Counted from the first letter of the stretch, positions 15,830 to 26,958 are shown. The stretch: DNA of 64,000 bases from an uncultured Alphaproteobacteria bacterium (GCA_902826095.1 CADEDN010000013.1:1-64000), one strand, 5' to 3'. Notes: generated by a model from the sequence alone, not told the origin. Numbers and translations are program-made.

Positions 15830-17890
15830 GGCGTCGCTAAGCCGCTTGCCCTCGCTCGCAATTTTTTCGAGGAATGGCGAAGGCGCGAAGGCGTCGCCAA
15901 AACGGCGTTCGAACGTCTTTAGCGTCGCGACGATCCTGGCCGGACCGACCGTGTCGGCCCAGAACATCGGACCGCCGCGGTAGACCGGCCAATTATAGCC
16001 CTTGATGCAGGCGATATCGATGTCGGAGGCGCGAATGGCGATCCCCTCGGCGAGGACCTTCGCGCCTTCATTGACGATCGGGTAAAGCAGCCGCTCGAGA
16101 ATTTCGTCGTCGCTCGCCGCGACCGGCGCGACGCCTCGTTCGGCGGCGACTTCCCTGATGATCTCGATCGCGACTGGCGAGAGCGACGCGTTCCTCTCGG
16201 CGTCATAATCGTAAAAGCCGCCATTCTTCTTTTGACCGAGGCGATCGCGCCGGACGAGCTCGCCGGCGACGGTCTTGACGTTTGAGTCGCGGCCGATGAC
16301 GTCAAGCCCGACAAGGTCCATCATCTGGAACGGCCCCATCGCGAAACCGTAATCATAGATGACGCGGTCGATATCGGTCGGGCTCACCCCCTGGAGGGCC
16401 ATCTGGTTCGCTTCGCGCCCGCGAACCGTCATCACGCGATTTGCGATGAATCCGTGTCCGACGCGGGAAAGAACAGGAGTCTTCCCGATTTTTTTGGCGA
16501 GAGTCATCGCGGTGTGAATGGCGTCCTTCGCGCTCGCCGCGCCGCGGACGACTTCCAGCAAAGGCATCACATTCGCCGGAGAAAAGAAATGCATGCCGAT
16601 GACGTCGTGCGCCCGCCCGGTCGCGGCGGCGATCTCGTCGATATTGAGGTAAGAGGTGTTTGAAGCGAGAATCGCGCCGTTCTTTGCGATCTTGTCGATC
16701 TTGCCGAAGACGTCGCGTTTGATCGGCATGGTCTCGAAGACCGCTTCGATGATGAGGTCGGCGCGCGCGAGAGCCGCATAGTCGGTCGTCGGCGTGATCA
16801 GGCTCATTCGGTGCTCGACGTCCGCGGCGCTCATGCGCCCTTTTTTGGCGGTCGCCTCATAATTCCGGCGGATGACGCCGACGCCGCGATCAAGCGCTTC
16901 CTTCGTCTGCTCGACAAGCGTCACCGGCATGCCGACATTCAGAAAATTCATGGTGATGCCGCCGCCCATCGTCCCCGCGCCGATGACCCCGACCTCTTCA
17001 ATTTTGCGCGTCGGCGTGTCGGCGGGGATGTCCGGCGCTTTCGTCGTTTGTCGTTCGGCGAAAAAAACGTAACGCTGGGCCGCCGATTCAACGCTCGCCA
17101 GCAATTCCATGAAGAGTTCACGCTCGCGCTTCATGCCGTCTTCGAAAGGAAGGTTGACCGCGCCTTCGACGCATTTGATGATATTCTCGGGCGCCTTGAA
17201 GCCGCGAAACGCCTTCGCATTTTTTTTTCGGAATTCCGCGAAAATTTCCGGCCGGCCTCGCGCGGCCGCAATCTTGTCGGTCTGATCGCGGACGCGCCGG
17301 AGCGGCGCTTTTTCGCCGAGGAGCTTGCGGGCGTAAGCGATCGCGTCGGCGCGGAGCGACGTCTCGCCGGCGAGCTTGTCGATGATCCCATAGTCGAGCG
17401 CCAGTTTGGCGCCGATCGGCCGGCCCGACGTGATGAGGTCAAGCGCAATCTCCGCGGCGACAATGCGCGGGAGACGCTGCGTACCGCCGGCGCCCGGCAA
17501 CAGCCCGAGATTGACTTCCGGCAGTCCGACCTTCGCCGAGGGGACAGCGACGCGGTAATGGCAGCATAGCGCGAGTTCAAGGCCGCCGCCGAGCGCCGTC
17601 CCGTGCAACGCCGCGACGACCGGCTTTGGCAGGCTTTCAAGCGTCGCGAGGACGTCGCCGAGGCCTGGATCCTTCATCGGCTTGCCGAATTCGGAAATGT
17701 CCGCGCCGGCGAAAAACGTTTTACCGCCGCAGATCAGGACGATTGCGCCGACCCGGCCGTCGCTCGCGAGCATGGTTGCGCCTTCGACGATGCTGGTTCG
17801 AACGAGATGGCCGAGCGCGTTGACCGGCGGCGAATCGATGGTGACAATCCCGATGTCATTTTCAATTTCGGTTTTTAGAACATCCGCCAT
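15827..17890 (-). CDS. fadJ: 3-hydroxyacyl-CoA dehydrogenase/enoyl-CoA hydratase fusion (FadJ-type)
   Basis: 687 residues in the order crotonase, NAD-binding, dehydrogenase C-terminal domains. The hydratase part has HGTALGGGLELALCCHYRVA and GLPEVNLGLLPGAGGTQRLP, carrying the two catalytic Glu. The dehydrogenase part has GVIGAGTMGGGITMNFLNVG (about residue 300) and HFFSPANVMPLLEVVRG with the catalytic His. It performs hydration and oxidation in beta-oxidation. No thiolase partner is adjacent. The TAG stop lies at the edge of a 107-bp repeat. Gene name by architecture; FadB or FadN-like naming is equally possible. Confidence 0.9.
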   Translation of the reverse strand: MADVLKTEIENDIGIVTIDSPPVNALGHLVRTSIVEGATMLASDGRVGAIVLICGGKTFFAGADISEFGKPMKDPGLGDVLATLESLPKPVVAALHGTALGGGLELALCCHYRVAVPSAKVGLPEVNLGLLPGAGGTQRLPRIVAAEIALDLITSGRPIGAKLALDYGIIDKLAGETSLRADAIAYARKLLGEKAPLRRVRDQTDKIAAARGRPEIFAEFRKKNAKAFRGFKAPENIIKCVEGAVNLPFEDGMKRERELFMELLASVESAAQRYVFFAERQTTKAPDIPADTPTRKIEEVGVIGAGTMGGGITMNFLNVGMPVTLVEQTKEALDRGVGVIRRNYEATAKKGRMSAADVEHRMSLITPTTDYAALARADLIIEAVFETMPIKRDVFGKIDKIAKNGAILASNTSYLNIDEIAAATGRAHDVIGMHFFSPANVMPLLEVVRGAASAKDAIHTAMTLAKKIGKTPVLSRVGHGFIANRVMTVRGREANQMALQGVSPTDIDRVIYDYGFAMGPFQMMDLVGLDVIGRDSNVKTVAGELVRRDRLGQKKNGGFYDYDAERNASLSPVAIEIIREVAAERGVAPVAASDDEILERLLYPIVNEGAKVLAEGIAIRASDIDIACIKGYNWPVYRGGPMFWADTVGPARIVATLKTFERRFGDAFAPSPFLEKIASEGKRLSDA

Positions 17891-18114
17891 ACGCCCTCGC
17901 CTGATCTGCCGCCATTTGGACGTGCGCCGGTCAATCGCTGCGCAAGGGCCGGCTTCGCCTGGGCCCGTTTGAAGCGCAAAGCAGAGCGAATGTCCAATGC
18001 GGGGCGCGGCTGGGGCGCTCGCCCTCGGCGCGGCCGACCTTCGGTCTCATTGGATGGTTCGCGGGGCTTCGGGGCGGAGTTCATTTCCGCTACTTCCAAT
18101 GCTAGAAGCGGCGC

Positions 18115-18921
18115 ATGGCGAGAGACATTGCAAATCCGCTCGACTTTTCGGGCAAGGCGGTCGTCGTGACGGGCGCCGCATCCGGGATCGGCGCCGCCTG
18201 CGCGCGCGCCTTTGCGGAGGCGGGCGCCGGCGTCGTTCTCGCTGATCTCAACGAGGAAAAAAACCGCAACGCCGCCGATCTGATCATGATCGACAATGAC
18301 GTGCGTTGCATTCCTCACGCCTGCAATGTGGCGAGCGAGGAGGACTGCGAGAATCTCGTCATCCGCGCGCTGGATGAATTCGGCCGCATTGACGTGCTGG
18401 TGAACAACGCGGGAATTGTCTCCTCCGGGACCATTCTTGATCTCGCGCCGTCCGAGTGGGACCGCGTCATGGACGTCAATTTGCGTTCCTATTTCGTGCT
18501 GACCCAGCTTGCCGCAAGGGCGATGATCGATCGCGGCGTCCGCGGATCAATCATCAACATGTCGTCGGTCAACGCGGAGCTGGCGATTCCAGGCCAGGTC
18601 GCCTATGTCGCGTCGAAGGGCGGCGTCCAGCAGCTCACAAAAGCGGCGGCGCTCGGACTTGCGCCCCATGGCATACGCGTCAATGCGATCGGGCCAGGAT
18701 CGATCATGACGGAATTGCTGAAGACTGTGATGACGGATGAGGACGGCCGTCGGAAAATCCTTTCAAGGACGCCGCTCGGACGGGTCGGCGATCCCTCGGA
18801 AGTCGCGAGCGTCGCTTTATTCCTCGCAAGCGGCATGGCGAGCTACATCACCGGTCAGACGATTTACCCGGACGGCGGCCGCATGGCGCTGAATTACACC
18901 GTGCCGGTCGATGAAGTTTGA
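18115..18921 (+). CDS. SDR-family dehydrogenase
   Basis: A classical 268-residue short-chain dehydrogenase: VVVTGAASGIGAACARAFAE (cofactor), NNAGIVSSG, the active-site Ser in INMSSVNAE, and Tyr/Lys in YVASKGG. The Asp in VLADLNEE suggests NAD preference. It ends inside the start of hyuA (11-base overlap), so the two are translationally coupled and the SDR probably acts in the same pathway. The substrate is unknown. It is divergent from the FadJ-type gene across a 224-bp spacer. Confidence 0.85.
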   Translation: MARDIANPLDFSGKAVVVTGAASGIGAACARAFAEAGAGVVLADLNEEKNRNAADLIMIDNDVRCIPHACNVASEEDCENLVIRALDEFGRIDVLVNNAGIVSSGTILDLAPSEWDRVMDVNLRSYFVLTQLAARAMIDRGVRGSIINMSSVNAELAIPGQVAYVASKGGVQQLTKAAALGLAPHGIRVNAIGPGSIMTELLKTVMTDEDGRRKILSRTPLGRVGDPSEVASVALFLASGMASYITGQTIYPDGGRMALNYTVPVDEV

Positions 18922-20989
18922 GGCGCGCCTCGCCGTCGACATCGGCGGCACGTTCACCGATGTCGTGCTTGAGCGTCGCGACAAATCGCTGGTCACCGTC
19001 AAGACGCTGACGACGCCGAACGCGCCCGAAGAGGGCGTCCTGATCGGCGCAGCGGAGGCGCTTTTTCTCGCCGGCCTCAATCCCGCCGATGTCGGCGTCA
19101 TCATTCACGGCACGACGCTCGCGACCAACGCGCTCATCGAAAAGCGCGGGGCGAAGACGGCGCTTTTGACGACCGAAGGTCACCGCGACACGCTCGAGAT
19201 GGCTTATGAGAATCGCTTTGAACAATATGATGTGATGATCGACCGGCCGCCGCCGCTGGTTCCCCGCTGGTTGCGGCTGCCAGTGAAGGAACGGCTGAAC
19301 GCGCGGGGCGAAACGCTGGTTGCGCTCGACGAGGCGAGCGTCATCGCAAGTCTTCCCGCGCTTGAAGCGGAGCAAATTGAGAGCCTCGCGATCGGATTTC
19401 TTCATTCCTACGCCAATCCCGAACATGAACTGCGGGCGGCGGAGATCATATCAAGGGCGATGCCGCGCCTTTCTATTTCCCTAAGTTCGGACGTCGCGCC
19501 GGAAATTCGGGAATATGAGCGCCAGACGACGACCGTCGCGAACGCTTATGTTCGTCCGCTGATGGAGCGGTATCTGCGTTCATTGGCGGCCGGATTCCAG
19601 TCGCGCGGCTTTTCCTGTCCTTTCCTCCTTGTCACCTCGGGCGGCGGATTGTGCACGGTCGAGACCGCTGCGCGATTCCCAATCCGCCTTGTCGAATCCG
19701 GCCCGGCCGGCGGCGCCGTTCTGGCGGCGTCGATCGCCCGTCGCCTCGACATCCCGGAACTCTTGTCTTTCGACATGGGCGGCACGACCGCGAAGATGTG
19801 CCTCATCGACAAGTTCGAATGCTCGACGGCGCGCGTCTTCGAAGTCGACCGGTCCTATCGGTTTAAGAAGGGCTCCGGCATGCCGGTGCGCATTCCGGTG
19901 ATCGAACTCGTCGAGATCGGCGCGGGCGGCGGATCAATCGCGCATGTCGATGCGCTAAAGCGCATTGAAGTGGGTCCTGACAGCGCCGGCGCGGAGCCTG
20001 GCCCCGCATGCTACGGGCGCGGCGGCGAAAATCCGACGGTCACGGACGCCGATTTGATCGCGGGACGCATCATCCCTGAGAAGTTCGCTGGCGGATCAAT
20101 CGCCCTTGACGCGCGCGCGGCCGACGCGGCGATGACGAGGGCGGTCGGAGCGCCGCTCGGCCTTGACGCGGCGGCGGCGGCGTTTGGCGTCAGCGAAATG
20201 GTCGATGAGAGCATGGCGGCCGCGGCGCGCGCTCATGCGGTTGAGCAGGGCAAGGACATTCGAAAACGCGCGATGATCGCCTTTGGCGGCGCGGCGCCGC
20301 TGCACGCGGCGCGCCTCGCTGAAAAGCTCGGCCTGTCGCGGGTCATCATTCCGGAAGGCGCCGGCGTCGGGTCGGCGATCGGCTTCCTGCTTGCGCCCGC
20401 GTCCTATGAAATCGTCCGCAGCCTGCCGATGCGGCTTGACGCGCTTGATGAAGCGCGCGTCGGCGCCTTGTTTCTATCGCTGAGGGATGAGGCGAGCGAC
20501 GTCGTGCGCGCGGCGGCGCCGGGCGCGCGCCTTGCCGAGACGCGAACGGCGTACATGCGCTATGTCGGGCAAGGCTATGAAATTCCGGTCCCGATCGACC
20601 TTGACGGCGCGGTCGCGCCAAAGAAGCTGAATGAAAATTTCGAGCGCGCCTATCGCGTGCTCTATGGGCGGATCATTCCCGGCATGGCGGTTGAAATCCT
20701 GAGCTGGTCGATGCGAATTTCCGCGCCATCGCCGGAGGCGGCGCGGGTGAGCGCTGTCAGCGATTTGCGCGAAGTCGCCGCCGGCGCGTCGCTCGAAGTA
20801 TTCGAGGCGTCGACCGCAGATTGGCGGCGCTATGGCGTCCACGACAGATCATTGCTGGCTCCCGGCGACAAGATCCCCGGCCCGGCGCTCATTGTTGAAG
20901 CGCAGACGACGACCGTCGTAACGTCCGGATTTGACGCATTGATCGATCACGCGCGCAATATCATTCTGCTTCGAAAGGCCGACGCATGA
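18911..20989 (+). CDS. Hydantoinase/oxoprolinase A subunit
   Basis: 692 residues of the HyuA/oxoprolinase family, with an acetate-kinase-like ATPase fold: AVDIGGTFTDVVLERRD at the N-terminus, VIIHGTTLATNALIEKRGAK, and LSFDMGGTTAKMCLID in the middle. Such subunits use ATP to activate a cyclic amide, or a ketone in acetone/acetophenone carboxylases, together with a B subunit. The B gene follows with an ATGA overlap. The actual substrate cannot be told from sequence. Confidence 0.88.
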   Translation: MKFEARLAVDIGGTFTDVVLERRDKSLVTVKTLTTPNAPEEGVLIGAAEALFLAGLNPADVGVIIHGTTLATNALIEKRGAKTALLTTEGHRDTLEMAYENRFEQYDVMIDRPPPLVPRWLRLPVKERLNARGETLVALDEASVIASLPALEAEQIESLAIGFLHSYANPEHELRAAEIISRAMPRLSISLSSDVAPEIREYERQTTTVANAYVRPLMERYLRSLAAGFQSRGFSCPFLLVTSGGGLCTVETAARFPIRLVESGPAGGAVLAASIARRLDIPELLSFDMGGTTAKMCLIDKFECSTARVFEVDRSYRFKKGSGMPVRIPVIELVEIGAGGGSIAHVDALKRIEVGPDSAGAEPGPACYGRGGENPTVTDADLIAGRIIPEKFAGGSIALDARAADAAMTRAVGAPLGLDAAAAAFGVSEMVDESMAAAARAHAVEQGKDIRKRAMIAFGGAAPLHAARLAEKLGLSRVIIPEGAGVGSAIGFLLAPASYEIVRSLPMRLDALDEARVGALFLSLRDEASDVVRAAAPGARLAETRTAYMRYVGQGYEIPVPIDLDGAVAPKKLNENFERAYRVLYGRIIPGMAVEILSWSMRISAPSPEAARVSAVSDLREVAAGASLEVFEASTADWRRYGVHDRSLLAPGDKIPGPALIVEAQTTTVVTSGFDALIDHARNIILLRKADA

Positions 20990-22632
20990 GCGCCGTCGAT
21001 CAGATCCGGCTTCAGCTTCTGTGGTCGCGCCTAATCGCGATTGTGGAAGAACAGGCGCAGACGCTGATGCGGACCGCCTTCTCCGCAACTGTCCGTGAGG
21101 CGGGCGATCTTTCGGCCGGCGTATTCGACACGACAGGACGAATGCTGGCGCAGGCGGTGACAGGGACGCCCGGCCACGTCAACGCCATGGCGGCGAGCGT
21201 CGGCTTTTTCCTGAAAAAGTTTCCGATCCGGTCGATGGAGCCCGGCGACATATTGGTGACGAACGATCCCTGGGAGGGCACCGGCCACCTCAACGACTTC
21301 ACCGTCGTGACCCCGGTCTTCAAGAATGGGACCGCGATCGCGCTCTTCGCCGCGACGTCGCACATCGCTGATGTCGGCGGCCTCGGCTTCGGGCCGGACG
21401 CGCGCCAGGTTTATGAAGAGGGCTTGCTGGTCCCGATCTCCCATCTGTTTCGAAAGGGCGAAGCGAACGCGACGCTGATCGAAATGATCCGCGCCAATGT
21501 GCGCGACCCGCAAGCCGCGGAAGGCGATCTCTATTCGCTCGCCGCCTGCAATGAAGCCGGCCGCGCGCGCCTTCTTGAAACGCTCGATGAATTCGATCTC
21601 GATCGTCTCGATGATGTCGGCGCATTGATCATCGAAAATTCACGCAATGCGATGCTCGAAGAGGCGCGCCGCGTCGCCTTCGGAACATATGATTATTCGA
21701 TTCGCATCGACGGCTATGACAAGCCCGTCGATCTCGTCGCGTCGGTGACGATTGGCGCAACGGGCGTCGACATCGATTTTTCCGGAACGTCGCCGGCGTC
21801 GGATTATGGAATCAATGTGCCGCTCACTTATACGCAGGCCTACGCCTCTTTCGGCGCACGCTGCGTCATCGGAAATATGGTTCCGAACAATGCGGGTTCG
21901 CTCGGCGTCGTCCGCGTGACGGCGCCGGAGGGGTCGATCTTGAACGCGCCGCGTCCCTGCGCGGTGTCGGCGCGTCATACGGTCGGGCAGATGCTTCCCG
22001 ACGTCGTGCTCGGCGCCTTGTCAAAAGCGATCCCGGAGCGGACGCCGGCCGAAGGCGCTTCCTGTCTCTATCTTCCGGTGCTGCTTGGCGGGCGCGGCGT
22101 CGGCGGCGGCGAAGAGTTCATCGTCAATCCGTTTTACACGGGCGGCGCCGGCGCGCGCCCGGGCAAGGACGGATTATCATGCACGGCGTTTCCGTCGGGC
22201 GTGCGCAACACGCCGGTCGAGATCAACGAGGCGTCGGCGCCGATCGTCATCTGGAAGAAAGAATACCGGACGGATTCAGCCGGCGCAGGAAGGCTGCGCG
22301 GCGGACTGGGGCAGACTCTGGTGTTCGGCCATGCGGACGGCGCCGCGTTCGCCGTTTCGAAAATGTTCGACCGGATCCGCCATCCGGCGCGCGGCCGCGA
22401 CGGCGGCGGCGACGGCGGGAAAGGCGGCGCCAGTCTCGACGACGGCGCGCAATTGCGCGGCATGGGTCGCGACCTGATTCCGGCAGGCCGCCGCCTTGTC
22501 GTTGAAACGCCGGGCGGCGGCGGCATCGGCGATCCGGCGGCGCGCGACCGCAATTTGCTTGAGCGCGACATCCGCGCGGGCTTCGTCAGCGAGAGCGCCG
22601 CGAGGGGCCAATATCGCCTGAAAAGCGGCTAG
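20986..22632 (+). CDS. Hydantoinase/oxoprolinase B subunit
   Basis: 548 residues of the HyuB family: REAGDLSAGVFDTTGRMLAQ and PGDILVTNDPWEGTGHLNDF near the N-terminus, ATSHIADVGGLGFG, and a Gly-rich C-terminus with LVVETPGGGGIGDPAARD. It forms the enzyme with HyuA; the start codon overlaps the hyuA stop by 4 bases. The SDR-HyuA-HyuB operon could serve hydantoin, oxoproline or a carboxylation reaction. Confidence 0.88.
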   Translation: MSAVDQIRLQLLWSRLIAIVEEQAQTLMRTAFSATVREAGDLSAGVFDTTGRMLAQAVTGTPGHVNAMAASVGFFLKKFPIRSMEPGDILVTNDPWEGTGHLNDFTVVTPVFKNGTAIALFAATSHIADVGGLGFGPDARQVYEEGLLVPISHLFRKGEANATLIEMIRANVRDPQAAEGDLYSLAACNEAGRARLLETLDEFDLDRLDDVGALIIENSRNAMLEEARRVAFGTYDYSIRIDGYDKPVDLVASVTIGATGVDIDFSGTSPASDYGINVPLTYTQAYASFGARCVIGNMVPNNAGSLGVVRVTAPEGSILNAPRPCAVSARHTVGQMLPDVVLGALSKAIPERTPAEGASCLYLPVLLGGRGVGGGEEFIVNPFYTGGAGARPGKDGLSCTAFPSGVRNTPVEINEASAPIVIWKKEYRTDSAGAGRLRGGLGQTLVFGHADGAAFAVSKMFDRIRHPARGRDGGGDGGKGGASLDDGAQLRGMGRDLIPAGRRLVVETPGGGGIGDPAARDRNLLERDIRAGFVSESAARGQYRLKSG

Positions 22633-22855
22633 GCCGCGATATCAGGCCAAGGTCGGCATTTCTCGCGCAATTTTCCGGCGCGCGGCGGTCGGGCCATTGG
22701 CCGACATCGCCGGCGGGGCGCGGTCACAGCCCGCCTGCTGGAAGGATGATCCGTCTTGGTTTTTTCCGGCATTGCCTATGGCGCCGGCAATGGCCTAGAG
22801 CCGTGGCCAAAGACCAGCCATCAGGCGCGACATCGAACGCGCCGTCCGGGAGTGA

Positions 22856-24103
<1,248 letters not shown>

Positions 24104-24106
24104 ATC

Positions 24107-25123
24107 ATGACACGCATGACGATGATCGAAGCCATTCGCAGCGCCATGGATGTCGCCATGGAAAAAAATCCGAACGTCGTCGTCTTCGGCGAGGATGTCG
24201 GCTATTTCGGCGGCGTCTTCCGCTGCACGCACGGGCTTCAGAAAAAATACGGCAGCCAGCGCTGCTTCGACGCGCCGATTTCGGAAAGCGGCATTGTCGG
24301 CGCGGCGATCGGCATGGCCGCCTACGGCCTTCGTCCCTGCGTTGAAATTCAGTTTGCGGACTATGTCTACCCCGGCTACGACCAGCTTGCGTCGGAAGCC
24401 GCGCGCATCCGCTATCGTTCGGCCGGCGACTTCACCGTGCCGATGACGGTCAGGATGCCGACCGGCGGCGGCATTTTCGGCGGCCAGACGCACAGCCAGA
24501 GCCCCGAGGCGCTGTTCGCGCATGTCTGCGGATTGAAAACCGTCATCCCGTCAAACCCCTATGACGCCAAGGGCCTGTTGATCGCCGCGATCGAAGACGA
24601 CGACCCCGTGATGTTCCTTGAGCCCAAGCGCCTCTATAACGGCCCCTTCGACGGCCATCACGACCAGCCGGTGACGCCGTGGAAAAAGCACGAGCTCGGC
24701 GAGGCGCCCGACGGCCATTACACAATTCCGCTCGGCAAAGCCGCAACGCGCCGCGAAGGAAGCGACGTCACCGTGCTCGCTTATGGAACGATGGTTCATG
24801 TTGCGCTTGCGGCGGCGGCGGAAACCGGAATCGACGCCGAAGTGATTGACCTTCGCACCATCCTTCCGCTTGATCTCGAAGCGATCGAAGCGTCGGTGCG
24901 CAAGACCGGACGCTGCGTCATCGTCGTTGAGGCGACGAAAACCTGCGGCTTCTCGGCGGAGCTGATGTCGGTGGTCATGGAAGGGTGCTTCCATCATCTC
25001 GAAGCGCCGGTCATTCGCGTCACGGGGTACGACACGCCCTATCCGCATGCGCATGAATGGGCGTATTTCCCGGGTCCAAAGCGCGTCGGCGCAGCGTTGA
25101 AGAAAGTGATGGAGAACAATTGA
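24107..25123 (+). CDS. Branched-chain 2-oxoacid dehydrogenase E1 beta
   Basis: 338 residues with VVVFGEDVGYFGGVFRCTHG, the Glu-containing cofactor-activating region, then FDAPISESGIVGAAIGMAAY and CVEIQFADYVYPGYDQLASE, all standard for E1 beta. It completes the heterotetrameric E1 with the preceding gene (3-base gap). Its TGA overlaps the ATG of the E2 gene by one base. Confidence 0.93.
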   Translation: MTRMTMIEAIRSAMDVAMEKNPNVVVFGEDVGYFGGVFRCTHGLQKKYGSQRCFDAPISESGIVGAAIGMAAYGLRPCVEIQFADYVYPGYDQLASEAARIRYRSAGDFTVPMTVRMPTGGGIFGGQTHSQSPEALFAHVCGLKTVIPSNPYDAKGLLIAAIEDDDPVMFLEPKRLYNGPFDGHHDQPVTPWKKHELGEAPDGHYTIPLGKAATRREGSDVTVLAYGTMVHVALAAAAETGIDAEVIDLRTILPLDLEAIEASVRKTGRCVIVVEATKTCGFSAELMSVVMEGCFHHLEAPVIRVTGYDTPYPHAHEWAYFPGPKRVGAALKKVMENN

Positions 25124-26487
25124 TGGGCGTTCACGTCATTAAACTGCCGGATGTCGGCGAAGGCGTCGCGGAAGCCGAACTCGTCGAGTGGATGGTGAAG
25201 CCCGGCGACAATGTGATGGAGGATCAGGTTCTCGCCGCCGTGATGACTGACAAGGCGACGGTGGAGATCCCGTCGCCGGTGATCGGCAAGGTCATCTGGG
25301 TCGGCGCGAAGGCGGGCGACACCGTCGCGGTCGGCTCGCCGATCGTGAAGCTCGAAGTCGACGGCGCCGGCAACGCCAAAGAAGACGCAGCGACCGTGAA
25401 AGAGGCGCCGAAGGCGGAAAAGAAAGCAGCTGCGCTTTCCTCCCCCGCTCGCGGGGGAGGTGTCCGCGAAGCGGACGGAGGGGGGGACTCGAGCAGGTCG
25501 TCCTCGCGGATGGAGCGCGCCCCCTCAGTCGCGCTTCGCGCGACAGCTCCCCCGCCCGCGGGGGAGCAGAAGCGCGTTGCGCCCGCCATGCCCACAGCCG
25601 CGCCGCGCAAGGAAGGCGAAAAGCCGCTCGCTTCGCCGGCGGTCAGGAAACGCGCCGCCGACGCCGGCGTCGATCTGCGCCGCGTCGCCGGCACGGGCCC
25701 AGCGGGACGTATCGGACACGAGGATCTCGACGCTTACTTCGAGCACGGATCAAGCCCGGTCGCGCCGCGCGGACGCCGTGCGGATGCCAGCATCAAGGAG
25801 ATCCCGATTATCGGCCTTCGCCGAAAGATCGCCGAGAAAATGACGATCTCGCGCAGCCGCATTCCGGACATCGTCTATGTCGACGAGGTCGACATGACGG
25901 CGCTCGAAGATCTGCGCGCCAAACTCAACACAGGGAAAAAGCCGGACCAGGCGAAGTTGACGGTTCTTCCCTTCCTGATGCGCGCGATGGCGAAGGCGAT
26001 CGAGGATCAGCCGCAGGTCAACTCGCTCTTCGACGATGAGGCGGGAATCGTACGCCAATATGGCGGCGTCCATATCGGCGTCGCCGCGCAGACCGACGGC
26101 GGCCTTGTCGTGCCGGTCGTCCGCCATGTCGAGGCGCGGGGATTGTGGGACTGTGCGGCGGAAGTCTCGCGTCTCGCCGAGTCCGCGAAAAAAGGAACCG
26201 CGACGCGCGAGGAACTGTCCGGCTCGACGATCACCATCACCTCATTAGGCGCGCTCGGCGGCATCGTGACGACGCCGGTCATCAATCACCCCGAGGTCGC
26301 GATCGTCGGCGTCAACAAGATGCAGGTCCGGCCGCACTGGGACGGCTCCGCTTTCGTGCCGCGCCGGATGATGAACCTCTCCTGCGCCTTCGATCACCGC
26401 ATCGTCGACGGCTGGAACGCCGCAGTCTTCGTGCAGCGGGTGAAGACGCTGCTCGAAAATCCGGCGATGATTTTTATTCAAGAATGA
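25123..26487 (+). CDS. Dihydrolipoamide acyltransferase (E2) with a repeat-derived linker insert
   Basis: 454 residues. A lipoyl domain occupies residues 1 to about 80, with the lipoylated Lys near residue 44 (AVMTDKATVEIPSP). A linker follows, then a subunit-binding domain (SPAVRKRAADAGVDLRRVAG, about 170-205) and the catalytic domain ending in FDHRIVDGWNAAVF with the HxxxDG motif. Residues about 105-148 are encoded by a palindromic repeat element that reads through in frame (SSPARGGGVREADGGG at its start). The linker tolerates such inserts, so the enzyme is probably active. The start at 25123 is fixed by TGATG coupling with E1 beta. Confidence 0.92.
   Translation: MGVHVIKLPDVGEGVAEAELVEWMVKPGDNVMEDQVLAAVMTDKATVEIPSPVIGKVIWVGAKAGDTVAVGSPIVKLEVDGAGNAKEDAATVKEAPKAEKKAAALSSPARGGGVREADGGGDSSRSSSRMERAPSVALRATAPPPAGEQKRVAPAMPTAAPRKEGEKPLASPAVRKRAADAGVDLRRVAGTGPAGRIGHEDLDAYFEHGSSPVAPRGRRADASIKEIPIIGLRRKIAEKMTISRSRIPDIVYVDEVDMTALEDLRAKLNTGKKPDQAKLTVLPFLMRAMAKAIEDQPQVNSLFDDEAGIVRQYGGVHIGVAAQTDGGLVVPVVRHVEARGLWDCAAEVSRLAESAKKGTATREELSGSTITITSLGALGGIVTTPVINHPEVAIVGVNKMQVRPHWDGSAFVPRRMMNLSCAFDHRIVDGWNAAVFVQRVKTLLENPAMIFIQE
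25440..25567. repeat. Palindromic repeat element inside the E2 coding sequence
   Basis: Four perfect hairpins follow one another: CTCCCCCG-CTCG-CGGGGGAG (25440-25459), GTCCGC-GAA-GCGGAC (25462-25476), GTCGCGC-TTC-GCGCGAC (25528-25544) and GCTCCCCCG-CCCG-CGGGGGAGC (25546-25567). The outer two are nearly the same, giving the element mirrored ends. Similar elements are familiar as intergenic repeats in alphaproteobacteria. Here it keeps the reading frame open across the E2 linker. Confidence 0.8.
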
Positions 26488-26490
26488 GGC

Positions 26491-26518
26491 GGCAATGGGC
26501 AATGGGCAATCGGCAATG
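26491..26518 (+). repeat. Heptamer array GGCAATG x4 (left end of small insert)
   Basis: Four consecutive 7-bp units, GGCAATG, GGCAATG, GGCAATC, GGCAATG, beginning three bases after the E2 stop. The complementary array stands at 26959-26986. Each unit contains ATG, so the first supplies the start codon of the four-helix-bundle gene. Confidence 0.85.
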
Positions 26519-26953
26519 GACGGCGAGTCCCCTTGGATAGTCGATGAGCGGGAGGCGGACGCGGGTGGATTCAGCGAGGGTGGAAGCTCGATCACGGATT
26601 TTCGCGATCTTGATGTATGGAAAGAAGGAATGCAGCTCGCGACCGCAATCTATGACAGGACAAGCGATTTTCCTCGCGAAGAACTCTATGGCCTGACGTC
26701 CCAACTTCGTCGCGCATCCGTCTCAGTTCCGGCGAATATTTCCGAGGGCTATGGGCGCAACTCAAGCGGCAACTACATCCATTTTCTTAAGATATCGCTG
26801 GGGTCAGCCAGGGAAATCGAAACGCTGGTCGAGCTTTCCAGGCGATTGGGATTCCTGAAGGCCGATGACGCAACCGCGTTGGCTGCGCAGTCCCAACGAA
26901 TATCGAAAATGTTGCGATCTTTGATCCGCGCAATTGAGGCTAGACGCCGATGA
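26495..26953 (+). CDS. Four-helix-bundle protein (23S rRNA intervening-sequence protein family)
   Basis: Up to 152 residues; the conserved core begins near residue 33 ([17 protein letters not shown]) and continues with [40 protein letters not shown] and [16 protein letters not shown], the standard signature of the small family first met in spirochaete and Coxiella rRNA intervening sequences and related to the Avd accessory proteins of diversity-generating retroelements. The first 30 residues come from the heptamer array and adjacent DNA, so M1 or M8 (26516) could be the start. The function of free-standing members is unknown. Confidence 0.85.
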   Translation: MGNGQSAMDGESPWIVDEREADAGGFSEGGSSITDFRDLDVWKEGMQLATAIYDRTSDFPREELYGLTSQLRRASVSVPANISEGYGRNSSGNYIHFLKISLGSAREIETLVELSRRLGFLKADDATALAAQSQRISKMLRSLIRAIEARRR

Positions 26954-26958
26954 CTCAT

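Noticed and set aside
22770-22792. CATTGCC and GGCAATG 16 bp apart before the E1 alpha gene
   Set aside because: The same words as in the heptamer arrays, but single copies in opposite order; probably chance or a local hairpin.
25440-25567. Frameshift or pseudogene in E2
   Set aside because: The frame stays open through the repeat and both flanking domains are intact.
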